Assembly (NCBI RefSeq): GCF_001484965.1 | Contig: NZ_LLYY01000027.1 | Coordinates: 1-59,366, forward strand | Source: Shouchella shacheensis | Lineage (GTDB): Bacteria; Bacillota; Bacilli; Bacillales; Bacillaceae_D | DNA length: 59,366 bases | Reading direction: 5' to 3' | Shown here: piece by piece, positions 8,124-16,917 of the stretch | Numbering within the stretch: position 1 is the first letter of the stretch | Layout of the letters: every line of letters begins with the position of its first letter | The notes under the pieces: generated by a model | Told to the model about the DNA's origin: nothing | What the model saw: the letters and a program-made list of their open reading frames with translations, nothing else | Databases searched by the model: none | Position numbers and translations under genes: made by a program

Positions 8124-8894
8124 ATGCGTGTGCTAGCCGATAAAGTCGCAATTGTAACTGGGGGCGCCTCTGGCATTGGCCTCGCTTCAGCCAAACGCCT
8201 CGCCAAAGAAGGAGCGAAGGTTGCTCTTCTTGACCTCAACGCCGACAAGGTTTCCGAAGCGGCTAACCAGATCAGAGCCGAGGGTGGAGAAGCGATGGGG
8301 GTGCAGGTAGACGTCAGCCAGACCAAAGCCGTGCAGTCGGCCATCGAACAAGTAGCAGGAGCCTGGGGAGATATTGATGTTGTCTTTGCGAACGCAGGTG
8401 TGAATGGCCGTTTGGCGCCCATTGAAGATTTTGACCCAGAAGAGTGGGATCAGACACTCTCTATCAATTTAAAGGGCACATTCCTGACGGTTAAGCATGC
8501 GATTCCCTATATGAAAGAAAACGGCGGAAGCATGATCATTACGAGTTCTGTGAACGGAACTCGTGTCTTCTCGAATTTTGGAATGACCGCATACAGCGCC
8601 TCCAAAGCTGGTCAGCTGGCATTTGGAAAAATGGCAGCTTTAGAGCTGTCCAATTACCACATCCGGGTAAATGTCATTTGTCCAGGGGCGTTTGAAACCA
8701 GCATTGGGGAGAGAACCTATCCAAACGAAGAGCAGCTTGAGAACATCCGCATCCCTAAAGGAAAAGCGAAAATGCCTACAGATCCAGGGAAACCAGAAGA
8801 GGTCGCGGACGTTGTGTTATTTCTTGCTTCCGATGCCTCGAAGCATGTTAGCGGAACGGAGCTGTTTGTGGACGGGGCGCAGACGCTGTTGTGA
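8124..8894 (+). CDS. SDR-family NAD(P)-dependent oxidoreductase
   Basis: About 256 residues, classical short-chain dehydrogenase: cofactor motif TGGASGIG at the N-terminus, NAG in FANAGVNG, catalytic Ser in SSVNGTRV, and YSASK in TAYSASKAGQL. The C-terminus ends FVDGAQTLL, typical of FabG-like enzymes. Its substrate is unknown. An ATG at 8085 is open in frame, but a TATAAT at 8081-8086 overlaps it, so translation more likely starts at ATG 8124 or GTG 8130. It stands alone between terminators. Confidence 0.87.
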   Translation: MRVLADKVAIVTGGASGIGLASAKRLAKEGAKVALLDLNADKVSEAANQIRAEGGEAMGVQVDVSQTKAVQSAIEQVAGAWGDIDVVFANAGVNGRLAPIEDFDPEEWDQTLSINLKGTFLTVKHAIPYMKENGGSMIITSSVNGTRVFSNFGMTAYSASKAGQLAFGKMAALELSNYHIRVNVICPGAFETSIGERTYPNEEQLENIRIPKGKAKMPTDPGKPEEVADVVLFLASDASKHVSGTELFVDGAQTLL

Positions 8895-8969
8895 GGGGAA
8901 GAGACAGTTTATATGGCAAGACCACGCCTTCTTTCAAGCTGACGGCTAGGTTCATTATTTTTCAACAGG

Positions 8970-9000
8970 AACGGCCCTTATATCTTAAGGCCGTTTTTTG
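8970..9000 (+). terminator. Rho-independent terminator after SDR gene
   Basis: AACGGCC pairs with GGCCGTT and is followed by a run of T. Confidence 0.8.
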
Positions 9001-9157
9001 GTTTTTCATAGAATTTTTCCCTCTTTGAACGAGATTGAACTTGGAACAAATGCAGTTGGCAGACACAATCTCCTTAGCGGATTAAGCGATGAAACCCCTT
9101 TGCATCGTCTCTTTTATAGCAATTAAAAAAACGAGAACGCCTTCCTCGCGTCCCCGA

Positions 9158-9274
9158 TTATCCTGAGAAAAAGAGCCATTTCACAATTAAGATCAGAGTG
9201 CCCCAAATCGGCACGCTCAACATCGTTCCCCAAAGCAATCCTTGTACGAAGTGACCGCCCTGCTCCCGTTCCAT
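9158..9274 (-). CDS. Small single-span membrane protein (38 residues)
   Basis: Minus-strand ATG at 9274 sits eight bases after AAAGGAGTG and opens a 38-codon frame ending in TAA. The peptide begins MERERGGHF-like (MEREQGGHF) and continues with a hydrophobic segment from about residue 10 to 37 (LLWGTMLSVPIWGTLILIVK). I do not recognise the family. The good ribosome site, membrane span and a downstream minus-strand hairpin with T run near 9125-9155 support a real gene. It points away from the MFS gene at 9487. Confidence 0.65.
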   Translation of the reverse strand: MEREQGGHFVQGLLWGTMLSVPIWGTLILIVKWLFFSG

Positions 9275-9486
9275 TTGCCTTCACTCCTTTTTAGCAGTGT
9301 AGACCAATAGGCTTATTTATATTCCTAGGAGTTAGCGGAATTAGGGGGAGTGGCAGCCCGAAACCTTCTTCAACGTTCTTTGTAAACTCGGCGGGGAACG
9401 TTCTTTCACTCATACTGTTTACCGCCGTATTTACGGAATGATGCGATCGGTGTACAGTAGAGTGGTAGATAGAAAGAAGGGTTTGC

Positions 9487-10656
9487 ATGAGTTACATCCA
9501 AGAGGGCACAACCACGTATCGTCACGCTGCACTGGCGCTTTTCTTTGCCGGGTTTGTCACATTTGCCACACTTTACACAACACAACCTCTCATGCCCGTG
9601 TTTTCTGAGGACTTCGCTGTGTCGCCTTCTTCTGCTAGTTTGACACTGTCGCTGTCAACGGGGGTTCTGGCCATTGGTTTACTCATCGCTACGCCGCTGT
9701 CCCAACGCTACGGCCGAAAAAACGTCATGCTTGCTTCGATGATGGCCACATCGCTCCTCTCCTTGCTCAGTGCACTAAGCCCGTCGTTCGGCCTGCTTCT
9801 GCTTGTAAGAGGCCTTCTTGGTCTGGCCCTTGCCGGTGTGCCTGCGATTGCCATGACCTACATTGTGGAGGAATTCCAAAAGCGTGGCCTTGGTAAGATT
9901 ATGGGCCTTTATATCGCAGGAACGAGTATAGGAGGAATGAGCGGACGGCTGTTGACCGGATTTCTGACTGATCTGCTTAGCTGGCGCTTTGCCATTGCTT
10001 TGATCAGCATACTAGCGATTGTTCTAACGCTTCTGTTTTTTTACCTGTTGCCAGCGCCGAGCCACCCCAAAAATCCATCCCTAAGCCTGAAGCAATCAAT
10101 TGGTGGGTATTTAAAAGCCTTCAAGGACAAAAAGCTCGTGCTTTTAATCTCGCTTGGCTTTTGGCTCATGGGTAGTTTCGTCACACTGTTCAACTACATT
10201 GGCTTTTACCTGATGGCGCCCCCGTTTTCGTTCAGCCAAACCGTGATTGGTCTTCTTTTTATTACCTACTTGGCTGGGACGTTTAGTTCAGTCTATATGG
10301 GCAAGAAAGCGGATCAGTATGGCAAGCGTCGTGTGCTTTTACTCTCGGGAGCGATTATGGCTGCCGGAGCCTGGCTTACGGCCGTACCCTCCTCCCTGAT
10401 GCAACTGCCAGCACTGCTCATTTTCACGTTCGGCTTTTTTGCCAGCCACTCGATCGCCTCTTCCACTGTTAGCACCCAAGCCAACGGAGCACGGGCAGAG
10501 GCCTCCTCGCTTTATTTGGTCGCCTACTATTTGGGATCAAGCATCGCTGGCACAGTCGGTGGCTTTTTCTGGAGTAGCTATGGCTGGCTTGGGGTCTTGC
10601 TCTTTGTGAGCGGATTGCTTCTATGTGTGGTTCCCGTTTTGAGACTGGCTCGTTAA
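9487..10656 (+). CDS. MFS transporter (YnfM-like drug/sugar exporter)
   Basis: A 389-residue, 12-span major facilitator protein. The N-terminal half has the family's YTTQPLMPVF segment and the loop 2-3 signature QRYGRKNVMLAS; a central cytoplasmic loop lies near residue 200. It resembles the YnfM/arabinose-efflux subgroup of proton-coupled exporters; the substrate cannot be told. ATG follows AGAAAGAAGGG. It appears monocistronic, ending in a 21-nt repeat remnant and a hairpin. Confidence 0.85.
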   Translation: MSYIQEGTTTYRHAALALFFAGFVTFATLYTTQPLMPVFSEDFAVSPSSASLTLSLSTGVLAIGLLIATPLSQRYGRKNVMLASMMATSLLSLLSALSPSFGLLLLVRGLLGLALAGVPAIAMTYIVEEFQKRGLGKIMGLYIAGTSIGGMSGRLLTGFLTDLLSWRFAIALISILAIVLTLLFFYLLPAPSHPKNPSLSLKQSIGGYLKAFKDKKLVLLISLGFWLMGSFVTLFNYIGFYLMAPPFSFSQTVIGLLFITYLAGTFSSVYMGKKADQYGKRRVLLLSGAIMAAGAWLTAVPSSLMQLPALLIFTFGFFASHSIASSTVSTQANGARAEASSLYLVAYYLGSSIAGTVGGFFWSSYGWLGVLLFVSGLLLCVVPVLRLAR

Positions 10657-10689
10657 CTTGAAAGCGGAGGGGCGGAGGTGAGAATACCA

Positions 10690-10762
10690 TGCTTCCCCCG
10701 CGTTTTCACCTGCTTCTCACGCACATTCCACTCCCTCTCACTCGCATCCATTCTTTCTCCTC
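10690..10762 (-). repeat. 21-nt tandem repeat remnant (copy B)
   Basis: Two to three decayed units (core TCTCACGCACATTCC) match the block at 495-575. On the minus strand the units read RMDASER and EWNVREK in an open frame, the same 7-codon pattern as the other copies. Confidence 0.55.
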
Positions 10763-10792
10763 CAATCAGCCTCCTCGATCAGAACGAAAAAT

Positions 10793-10831
10793 GCCGTCTC
10801 TCTATGCTCCTTCGAGGCATAAAGAGACGGC
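10793..10831 (-). terminator. Hairpin between MFS and NYN genes
   Basis: GCCGTCTC and GAGACGGC form a strong stem with inner TATGC/GCATA pairing. The T run is better on the minus strand (CATTTTT), so it could stop transcription from either side. Confidence 0.6.
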
Positions 10832-11063
10832 ACTTTTCAAAAAGGATGTTTACATCACAAAGAAACGGGTAATCAATAAGTAAGCACAATTTCACGGGGG
10901 GGAGGATGAGATATAACAAAAAAAGACAAGGTATGTCCTTGCCTTTCATAACGAATTGTCTAACGCATTCATGTTTTAGCGAATGATAACGAATGTTTTC
11001 CCTATCACTATAATATGAGAGACTTATCTACAAGTCAACCCTTAAAATTCGACAAAATGACCG
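10832..11063. other. Gene-free stretch with small stem
   Basis: Apart from a short stem (GACAAGG/CCTTGCC near 10924-10943) I see no gene or clear signal here. Confidence 0.4.
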
Positions 11064-11876
11064 TTATGTTTTCGACAAGGGCGCGAGCCACTCGCGCCCT
11101 TGTTTTGTTAGGGCCAAGCTTGGTTTCACATCTCCGTTATTCAATTCCTTATTCTCCGTTCCGATCAGCTTTTCAATCTTCAATTTATCAATAAGTTCAC
11201 TTGCCGAGTTCGCAGGGATTCCAAATTTGATCGAAAATTGATTTCTAAGCCACGGCGCGCCAAGGTAGAGTTCATTCTCTGAACCAAATCGGCTTTCCCA
11301 ATCATCGATAAATAGAAGCGCTTCCTTCATGTAGGACTCCAGCTTGTATTCTTTGACTTCCAAGCTTAAGAAATCACGCAAATCTTCACTATAGTGAGAG
11401 TAGCTTGTTATATCTGTATGCTTCGGCGCTGCTTCTGATAAGTAATATAATTCGACACGTTTCCCTTTGTACATGAGTCGACTCATAATCGGAACCATGT
11501 CGCTATCAGCGGTAACAAAGATGTAGCAGGAAATGTTTTGATCCTTATACGTGCTCTCAATCGCATCAATACATAGCTCAATATCCGAAGAGTTCTTCCG
11601 CGAATCTCCTTCCTTGTCGTTCGAATATACGTGACGAATCTGCACACGTTGCTTTTGCAAGTCCGTTAGGCTGGAACGAATGCGTTGGAAATCAGCATAG
11701 GCGCGAAAGGTTCGGACCTGGTCCTGCCCGTAACGATTCCATAAGCAGTTAAATAAATTTTTCTCCACGTTTTCGTGATTCGGGTCGTGGTTGTAGCGAT
11801 TCATTAACGTCCAATACACATTGTCATAGTCAATAAAGACAGCGACATTGCTGTGTTCAATCGTTCTGAAATCCAT
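11064..11876 (-). CDS. NYN-domain (LabA/PIN-like) protein with C-terminal winged helix
   Basis: 270 residues. The N-terminal two thirds are a NYN/DUF88 nuclease-like domain with the expected acidic residues: FIDYDN near residue 13, SSDIELCIDA near 95 and VTADSDM near 120. The last ~80 residues look like a winged-helix domain (LIDKLKIEKLI...LTKQGREWL). Such proteins are thought to be RNA-directed nucleases. Oddly, the last 13 codons coincide with a perfect GC-rich hairpin (11075-11103). The ATG at 11876 has only a weak ribosome site. Confidence 0.8.
   Translation of the reverse strand: MDFRTIEHSNVAVFIDYDNVYWTLMNRYNHDPNHENVEKNLFNCLWNRYGQDQVRTFRAYADFQRIRSSLTDLQKQRVQIRHVYSNDKEGDSRKNSSDIELCIDAIESTYKDQNISCYIFVTADSDMVPIMSRLMYKGKRVELYYLSEAAPKHTDITSYSHYSEDLRDFLSLEVKEYKLESYMKEALLFIDDWESRFGSENELYLGAPWLRNQFSIKFGIPANSASELIDKLKIEKLIGTENKELNNGDVKPSLALTKQGREWLAPLSKT
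11075..11108 (+). terminator. Hairpin inside the 3' end of the NYN gene
   Basis: ACAAGGGCGCGAG and CTCGCGCCCTTGT form a perfect 13-bp stem followed by TTTTG on the plus strand. It would terminate plus-strand transcription but lies within the NYN coding sequence on the minus strand. Confidence 0.6.
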
Positions 11877-12096
11877 GTTGTGATCGGCTTCCTCTCTCTG
11901 TGTTTTTCTTTTCTCTTCATTGTTTCTGCTGCCTTCTCAAAGACAGCTTCTCTCCTCTCACTCATCAAGCACCTATTCCTTACTATCATAACCATTTTAC
12001 GATACTTATGGATAAAAGCCTATCCCATTTTTTGCGAAAATCTCTGATGATGCTCTGACAACTGTCTCCCTCTACCCTTAGCTTACCAAAATGATC

Positions 12097-12126
12097 TTGA
12101 CACTTCACCTGTATTAATCGTATAGT
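12097..12126 (+). promoter_or_regulatory. Sigma-A promoter of the GntR-ABC operon
   Basis: TTGACA (12097-12102) and TATAGT (12121-12126) are 18 bases apart. The -10 box and start region run directly into two inverted repeats, pointing to autoregulation. Confidence 0.75.
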
Positions 12127-12162
12127 ACACACATAAGTGTATGGACCATGTAATACATACAC
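12126..12162. promoter_or_regulatory. Candidate GntR (YtrA-type) operator
   Basis: Two overlapping dyads: TACAC/GTGTA (12126-12141) and GTGTATG/CATACAC (12137-12162). They cover the predicted transcription start. YtrA-subfamily regulators repress their own ABC operon from such sites; binding here is inferred. Confidence 0.6.
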
Positions 12163-12183
12163 ATGAAACAAGGAGAGGTTTCC

Positions 12184-12564
12184 ATGAACATCAAATTTAA
12201 CGCGCGCGATCCCGTGTATGCGCAAGTTGTTCGATATTTTAAAGAACAAATCGCCACCGGTGCTCTCGTTGCTGGACAAGAAATTCCCTCCCGTCGCGAA
12301 TTAGGAGCAACGTTGAAAATTAACCCGAACACAGCCCAGCGTGCGTACAAGGAAATGGAGGAGCAGACATTGATTCATACCGAACGCAACAAACCAAGCC
12401 GTGTCACCAACGATGCTTCTGTACTGGCCGCCGTGCGCAAAGAACTGATTCACGAGTCCATTGACGCCTTTGTGGAAGCGATTCGCCCGATTGACGTTCC
12501 CTTTGAAGAACTGGTGACACTATTGAAAGACAAATATGAAGAGGAGGAAGAGACCCTTGATTGA
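12184..12564 (+). CDS. GntR-family regulator, YtrA subfamily
   Basis: About 126 residues: an N-terminal winged helix (DPVYAQVVRYFKEQIATG, then IPSRRELGATLKINPNTAQR) with only a short C-terminal helical tail, the hallmark of the YtrA subgroup. These dimeric repressors control linked ABC transporter operons that respond to cell-wall antibiotics. ATG at 12184 follows AAGGAGAGG; a longer frame from 12163 includes the ribosome site and is rejected. The stop overlaps the start of the ATPase gene. Confidence 0.88.
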   Translation: MNIKFNARDPVYAQVVRYFKEQIATGALVAGQEIPSRRELGATLKINPNTAQRAYKEMEEQTLIHTERNKPSRVTNDASVLAAVRKELIHESIDAFVEAIRPIDVPFEELVTLLKDKYEEEEETLD

Positions 12565-13246
12565 AGTGAAGCATCTTTCTAAAAAGTATGGGCGCAAAAA
12601 AGTCCTACACGATATTAGCTTTACGGCGAAACAAGGTGAAATCACTTGTTTGATCGGAATTAACGGGGTAGGAAAGACAACGGTCCTAAAGGCGATCATG
12701 AACCTAACGCCCAAAAGTGGCGGAGAGATCTTCATGAATGGTAGCCAATTAACCCAAAGAAGCTATGAAGCAATTACCTTTATTCCAGACGCCATCACGA
12801 TGCCTGCGGCTATGACGATTCGTGAGGCGATGGCATTTATGAACGATTTTTACCAAAGCTGGAACCAGGAACGAGCCAATGAATTAATGCAGTTTTTCAA
12901 GCTCAGCGAAGAGATGAAACTCTCTGAGTTATCCAAGGGAAATACGGCAAAAGTCAACTTGCTTCTAGGACTATCCCTAAACACCGATTTCGTCTTAATG
13001 GATGAACCGTTTTCAGGGATTGACATTTTCAGCAGAGAGCAAATCACCGATCTTTTCTCCAGCGGATTTTTAGAGGACCGCGGGATTATTATCACCACAC
13101 ATGAAATTAACGATATCGAGCATTTAATTGATAAGGTTGTCTTTATTGACGAAGGTCAAGTACTGCGGGAATTTAGCACCGAAGAAATGCGCGAAACAGA
13201 AGGCAAATCGATCGTTGATGTGATGAGAGAGGTGTACCCATCGTGA
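12557..13246 (+). CDS. ABC transporter ATP-binding protein (YtrB/BcrA-like)
   Basis: About 229 residues. Walker A is GINGVGKTT, Walker B FVLMDEPFSGID, the signature is LSKGN rather than LSGGQ, as usual in the YtrB/BcrA group, and the switch histidine is in TTHEIND. It would energise the permease encoded next. TTG at 12557 is preferred because GAGGAGGAAG lies seven bases upstream; it overlaps the GntR stop by eight bases, implying translational coupling. Confidence 0.88.
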   Translation: MIEVKHLSKKYGRKKVLHDISFTAKQGEITCLIGINGVGKTTVLKAIMNLTPKSGGEIFMNGSQLTQRSYEAITFIPDAITMPAAMTIREAMAFMNDFYQSWNQERANELMQFFKLSEEMKLSELSKGNTAKVNLLLGLSLNTDFVLMDEPFSGIDIFSREQITDLFSSGFLEDRGIIITTHEINDIEHLIDKVVFIDEGQVLREFSTEEMRETEGKSIVDVMREVYPS

Positions 13247-14076
13247 GTTATTTAAAGCTCGTTCATTTTGAGCTAAGCCGTTTTATGAAAATCTATCTAT
13301 CTCTCATTGGGTTGGTCATCCTCACACAGTTCTTAGGGGTCTATCTCGTTGCTCGTGCCTATCTAGAGCAGGCGGAATCGGCGATGACCTTTGAGGGGAT
13401 GACGCCCGAAGCGTTCGTCCATCAATTCGGGGCGATGGACTTCACAAGAGTGCTTGGCTCGCTTTGGTTTAACGGCGGCGTCGCCCTTTCTGTAGCCACC
13501 CTTCTTCTTTATGCGATCCTCATCTGGTACAGAGAATGGATTGGCAAGAATACATTTGCGTACCGACTGCTTACACTGCCGACCCACCGGATGTCGATTT
13601 ATTTCGCCAAGCTAACGGCGGTCTTCCTCATGACTCTTGGGCTTGTGACGATCCAAATTCCGCTTCTCGTGGCGGAGCAGGCGCTCTTAGCCTGGTTGAT
13701 TCCTCAAGAGTTATATAACGGGGCGATGTCGGTACAGGAAATCGTTACAAGTACGTACGGACCTTTGAATGTGATCATTCCTGCAGATTTCGGCGCGTTT
13801 CTTATTCATTACGGCATAGGCTCCCTGTCTTTACTCGTCCTCTTTACGATGATTTTGTTTGAGAGAAGCTTTAAATGGAAAGGGATGGTGTTTGCTTTTC
13901 TTTACGGGGTGGGGGCGTTACTGCTGGTTATTGGGCCTTTCTTCTTCTTTGGAGACTTTTCTCGTTTCCTGTATGACTCAGAAATCTTTCTGCTTCTACT
14001 CGGGCTCACACTTTTCCTTGCAGCGCTTTCGATTTGGGTATCGTACCAACTGATTACAAAGAAGATTACAGTTTGA
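13243..14076 (+). CDS. ABC transporter permease protein
   Basis: 277 residues with about six membrane spans and a large extracytoplasmic loop between the first two (residues about 40-75). GTG start overlaps the stop of the ATPase gene by four bases. Sequence is poorly conserved, as usual for permeases of YtrA-controlled operons; export or detoxification of a wall-active compound is the likeliest role. The TM pattern and operon position carry the call. Confidence 0.82.
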   Translation: MSYLKLVHFELSRFMKIYLSLIGLVILTQFLGVYLVARAYLEQAESAMTFEGMTPEAFVHQFGAMDFTRVLGSLWFNGGVALSVATLLLYAILIWYREWIGKNTFAYRLLTLPTHRMSIYFAKLTAVFLMTLGLVTIQIPLLVAEQALLAWLIPQELYNGAMSVQEIVTSTYGPLNVIIPADFGAFLIHYGIGSLSLLVLFTMILFERSFKWKGMVFAFLYGVGALLLVIGPFFFFGDFSRFLYDSEIFLLLLGLTLFLAALSIWVSYQLITKKITV

Positions 14077-14089
14077 GGAGGAGAAACTC

Positions 14090-15283
14090 GTGAAGAAATA
14101 CCTGTATAGTTTTTTGTTAACAGCATTCATTTTAGCGGGGCTTGGATTCTTTTATTCGCAAATGGTTTCATCGGAAACCACCTCTCCTCCCTTTACGCTA
14201 GAACGGGTGGAAGGCGATGCCGACGAAGCAGAGGGAGTTTCAATTAGGGGACATCGCTACAACGGAGGCGGGCAATCCGATCAGGAAGTAAAAGTCGTTG
14301 GCAGTCCCAGAGACATCGAAGAACAACTCTCCTTCTTAGAGCAGATGGACGTTCACTGGGACCCGCTGATGAATGCGTTGCAAAATGAGCATCGCTCGTT
14401 CATGCGCGGCAAAGACAATCCTTCCTCTCTCTACATCGATGACCAATTCATCATCTACGCCGATTTGAGGAGGACCACAGGTGAGAGCGAGAGCATGATG
14501 GAGATTTCCATCCTTGATCACAAGGACGAAGAAGAAGTTTCATTCGAAATCGACCTTCCCGCTCAAGCGCTGTCCAGCCGTGTGATTGACGTTCAGCTGA
14601 TTGAGTCCGAACTCAAGGTAACAACGGAGTCTTATACGTATCAAGAAACGAACGAGCAGCAACAAACGGACATTGATGTTTATTCGATAAACATCTCGGG
14701 TCAATCCATTAACGATGCGGAAACAGTCATCAGTGAGCCACATGTGCAAATGATAGGCAGTGATTCTTCCATGCCCTCGGCGAGTAGCGCAGAGCCAAGC
14801 GATCACCTTGCTTTTTCTACCCGTTCGATCACCGTCGATGAGGGGGGAAATGAGCAGATAGAGGGAGATTCCTTGCTTGTCTATTCCTATCAAACGAATC
14901 AAGTAGACGAAGTCGACTTGAACCTTAGCGAAGCAGGCATGGCCGAGTTTTATCACTCGGATGACGTGATTGACATTGTCGATACTACGGGCGATATTGC
15001 GCACATTTCTACGTATGACCTCGGCAGTGAAACGTTCACTGAAGGAAGCAGGATAGAGCTTCCAATTGAAGATGGCTGGCAATCGATGAGCCAAATAAGC
15101 GGAGAGCGGTTCTATTTACTTAGCTATCCGTCTTCGCAGGAAAGCTCCATGGGCGAGCTGCATATCTTTTCGGTGGAGAGCGGCGAGACACTGTACGAAG
15201 GACGGATCGTGCCCGTGGAAGGAGAAGCGACCGAACATGGGCAGCTTGAGTATTATGAGCTAACCGTTGAGCCGGAAGATTGA
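14090..15283 (+). CDS. Membrane-anchored extracytoplasmic protein, unknown
   Basis: 397 residues: an N-terminal uncleaved-type signal anchor (residues about 4-24), no lipobox, then a long acidic domain rich in Ser, Glu and Asp with repeated beta-strand patterns that could form a propeller-like fold. I do not recognise the family. It is the last gene of the GntR-ABC operon (GTG start 13 bases after the permease, GGAGGAG site), so it may assist that transporter outside the membrane. Confidence 0.75.
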   Translation: MKKYLYSFLLTAFILAGLGFFYSQMVSSETTSPPFTLERVEGDADEAEGVSIRGHRYNGGGQSDQEVKVVGSPRDIEEQLSFLEQMDVHWDPLMNALQNEHRSFMRGKDNPSSLYIDDQFIIYADLRRTTGESESMMEISILDHKDEEEVSFEIDLPAQALSSRVIDVQLIESELKVTTESYTYQETNEQQQTDIDVYSINISGQSINDAETVISEPHVQMIGSDSSMPSASSAEPSDHLAFSTRSITVDEGGNEQIEGDSLLVYSYQTNQVDEVDLNLSEAGMAEFYHSDDVIDIVDTTGDIAHISTYDLGSETFTEGSRIELPIEDGWQSMSQISGERFYLLSYPSSQESSMGELHIFSVESGETLYEGRIVPVEGEATEHGQLEYYELTVEPED

Positions 15284-15379
15284 GGAGAGAAGCGTGCTGG
15301 GGAGGTGCGCTCTTTTCATTGGTGAACCTGTTGCAAGCGAGTGAATCAATACTTCTAGACTTACCCACAAAGGAACACA

Positions 15380-15415
15380 ACACGCCCCGAGAGTATTCTC
15401 TCAAGGGCGTGTGGT
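15380..15415. terminator. Bidirectional terminator between converging operons
   Basis: ACACGCCC pairs with GGGCGTGT, with GAGAG/CTCTC inside. It lies between the converging unknown-protein and symporter genes. Confidence 0.75.
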
Positions 15416-16882
15416 TTAAAGGTCATCCAGGGTTCGATCTCGCTGCTTGTCAAACATGTCCTGAACTGCCTGGGAAGGAGGAAACACATAGCTGAAGACG
15501 ACAATCGCGATGCCTGAAAAGACAACCCCTGACATCACCGGCAGCTGCCACAATTCCGCAAGCAAGCCAAGGAAGCCTTCGCTCTGTACATTGGAGAAGC
15601 CAGGCACACCTAAAAAGGATGTCCCTATGTAATAGGTAAGCCCGATCGTAATGCTAATCCAAACGGCAGGGGTGCTGACACGCCTCCAGAAAGGCCCAAG
15701 TACGAGTGGCCAGAAGACGGTAACGAAAATGATGTCCCATGCCAAGTAGGCAAGGTTAATGATTTGTTGAAATTGAAGGGCAAGGACAAGGCCAAGCAAG
15801 GCACTGCCCGCAATGCCGACTCGTGATACACGAAGCAGCTTGAGTGGCTCTGGCTGTTTTTTCAAAAAGTCGAGGTAAATGTTTTTTGTAAACACCCCTG
15901 AAGAAGCAACCAGACAAGCTGCCAACGTTGACATCCCCATGGCACCAAGAGCGGTTAAAAAGATGGCGGAGACGAAAGGAGGGAAGTAGCCCTCTGTAAA
16001 AACAAGCATCAGCATTTCAGGGTTTTCGCTCCCTGGGTAAATGGTTTTAAATGCTTCTCCAAGCATCCCCGGAATCCAGCTAATCGCAATCACAACCGCA
16101 CCGGCCACAATCATGGCACGAAAGGCCACCCTGGGGCTTTTCGCTCCAGCGACACGCTGACCAAGATCAGCAGCGGGAACATCCCCAAGAGCAAGGACAA
16201 GGTAAAGCGCCCAAAACGTGGCTCCACCTTTCTCAAATAGTTCTCCGACATTCCACCACTCTGGTTGGAAAATAACATCATTGTAATTAAAGAGGATGGC
16301 AAACGTAATCCCAAGTATGCCGATCACAGAAAGGGCGCCTTGCACGACCTCTGTATAAGCAACAGCCCAAAGTCCACCAATAATGGAATAAAGGGCGGTT
16401 ATGGCGACAAAAAGAATGGCTGCAGGCACGAAGGGAATCTGAAAGATCGTCTGCAGAATATACGTTCCACCGACGGTTAAAGCGCCAGCATTAAAGATGC
16501 CAAAAGCGGTGGCAAGGACCGTTCCCGTGTAAGCGCCTAGCCGTTTGCTTGAATAGCGCAAGCCGTAATAATCAGCGATCGTCCACCCTTTTAACCGACG
16601 CAACGGCTTGGTCCAAATGAGGGCGCCTAAAATCATGCATGTCCCAAGACCAGCCATAGTGGCCGTCCCTTCAAAGCCCCCAGTGGTGTACCCAGACCCA
16701 ATCGCCGCAAAGAAGAAAGGGGCGGCAAGAAGGGCCGAGACAAGGCTGCCTGTGACCACATAGAAAGGCATGCTCCACCCGGCGACAAGCAAGTCCTCCG
16801 CGCTATGAACCTTTTGATATCCCTTAAATCCAATGTAATAGATAAACATTAAATAAATCAAAAAAACAATAATGGCAAGCAT
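15416..16882 (-). CDS. Sodium:solute symporter (SSF family)
   Basis: 488 residues, 13 predicted spans, SSS/SSF family (proline/pantothenate/sugar symporter group). Visible family features include SALLAAPFFFAAIGSGY in the first helices and GGLWAVAYTEVVQG near residue 175. The substrate is unknown. It is the last of three genes in one direction: chemoreceptor, SDR, symporter, with gaps of 18 and 35 bases, suggesting sensing, uptake and oxidation of one compound. Confidence 0.87.
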   Translation of the reverse strand: MLAIIVFLIYLMFIYYIGFKGYQKVHSAEDLLVAGWSMPFYVVTGSLVSALLAAPFFFAAIGSGYTTGGFEGTATMAGLGTCMILGALIWTKPLRRLKGWTIADYYGLRYSSKRLGAYTGTVLATAFGIFNAGALTVGGTYILQTIFQIPFVPAAILFVAITALYSIIGGLWAVAYTEVVQGALSVIGILGITFAILFNYNDVIFQPEWWNVGELFEKGGATFWALYLVLALGDVPAADLGQRVAGAKSPRVAFRAMIVAGAVVIAISWIPGMLGEAFKTIYPGSENPEMLMLVFTEGYFPPFVSAIFLTALGAMGMSTLAACLVASSGVFTKNIYLDFLKKQPEPLKLLRVSRVGIAGSALLGLVLALQFQQIINLAYLAWDIIFVTVFWPLVLGPFWRRVSTPAVWISITIGLTYYIGTSFLGVPGFSNVQSEGFLGLLAELWQLPVMSGVVFSGIAIVVFSYVFPPSQAVQDMFDKQRDRTLDDL

Positions 16883-16917
16883 CTTACTCTCTCCTACTCT
16901 CTATAATAAAGCGGTTC

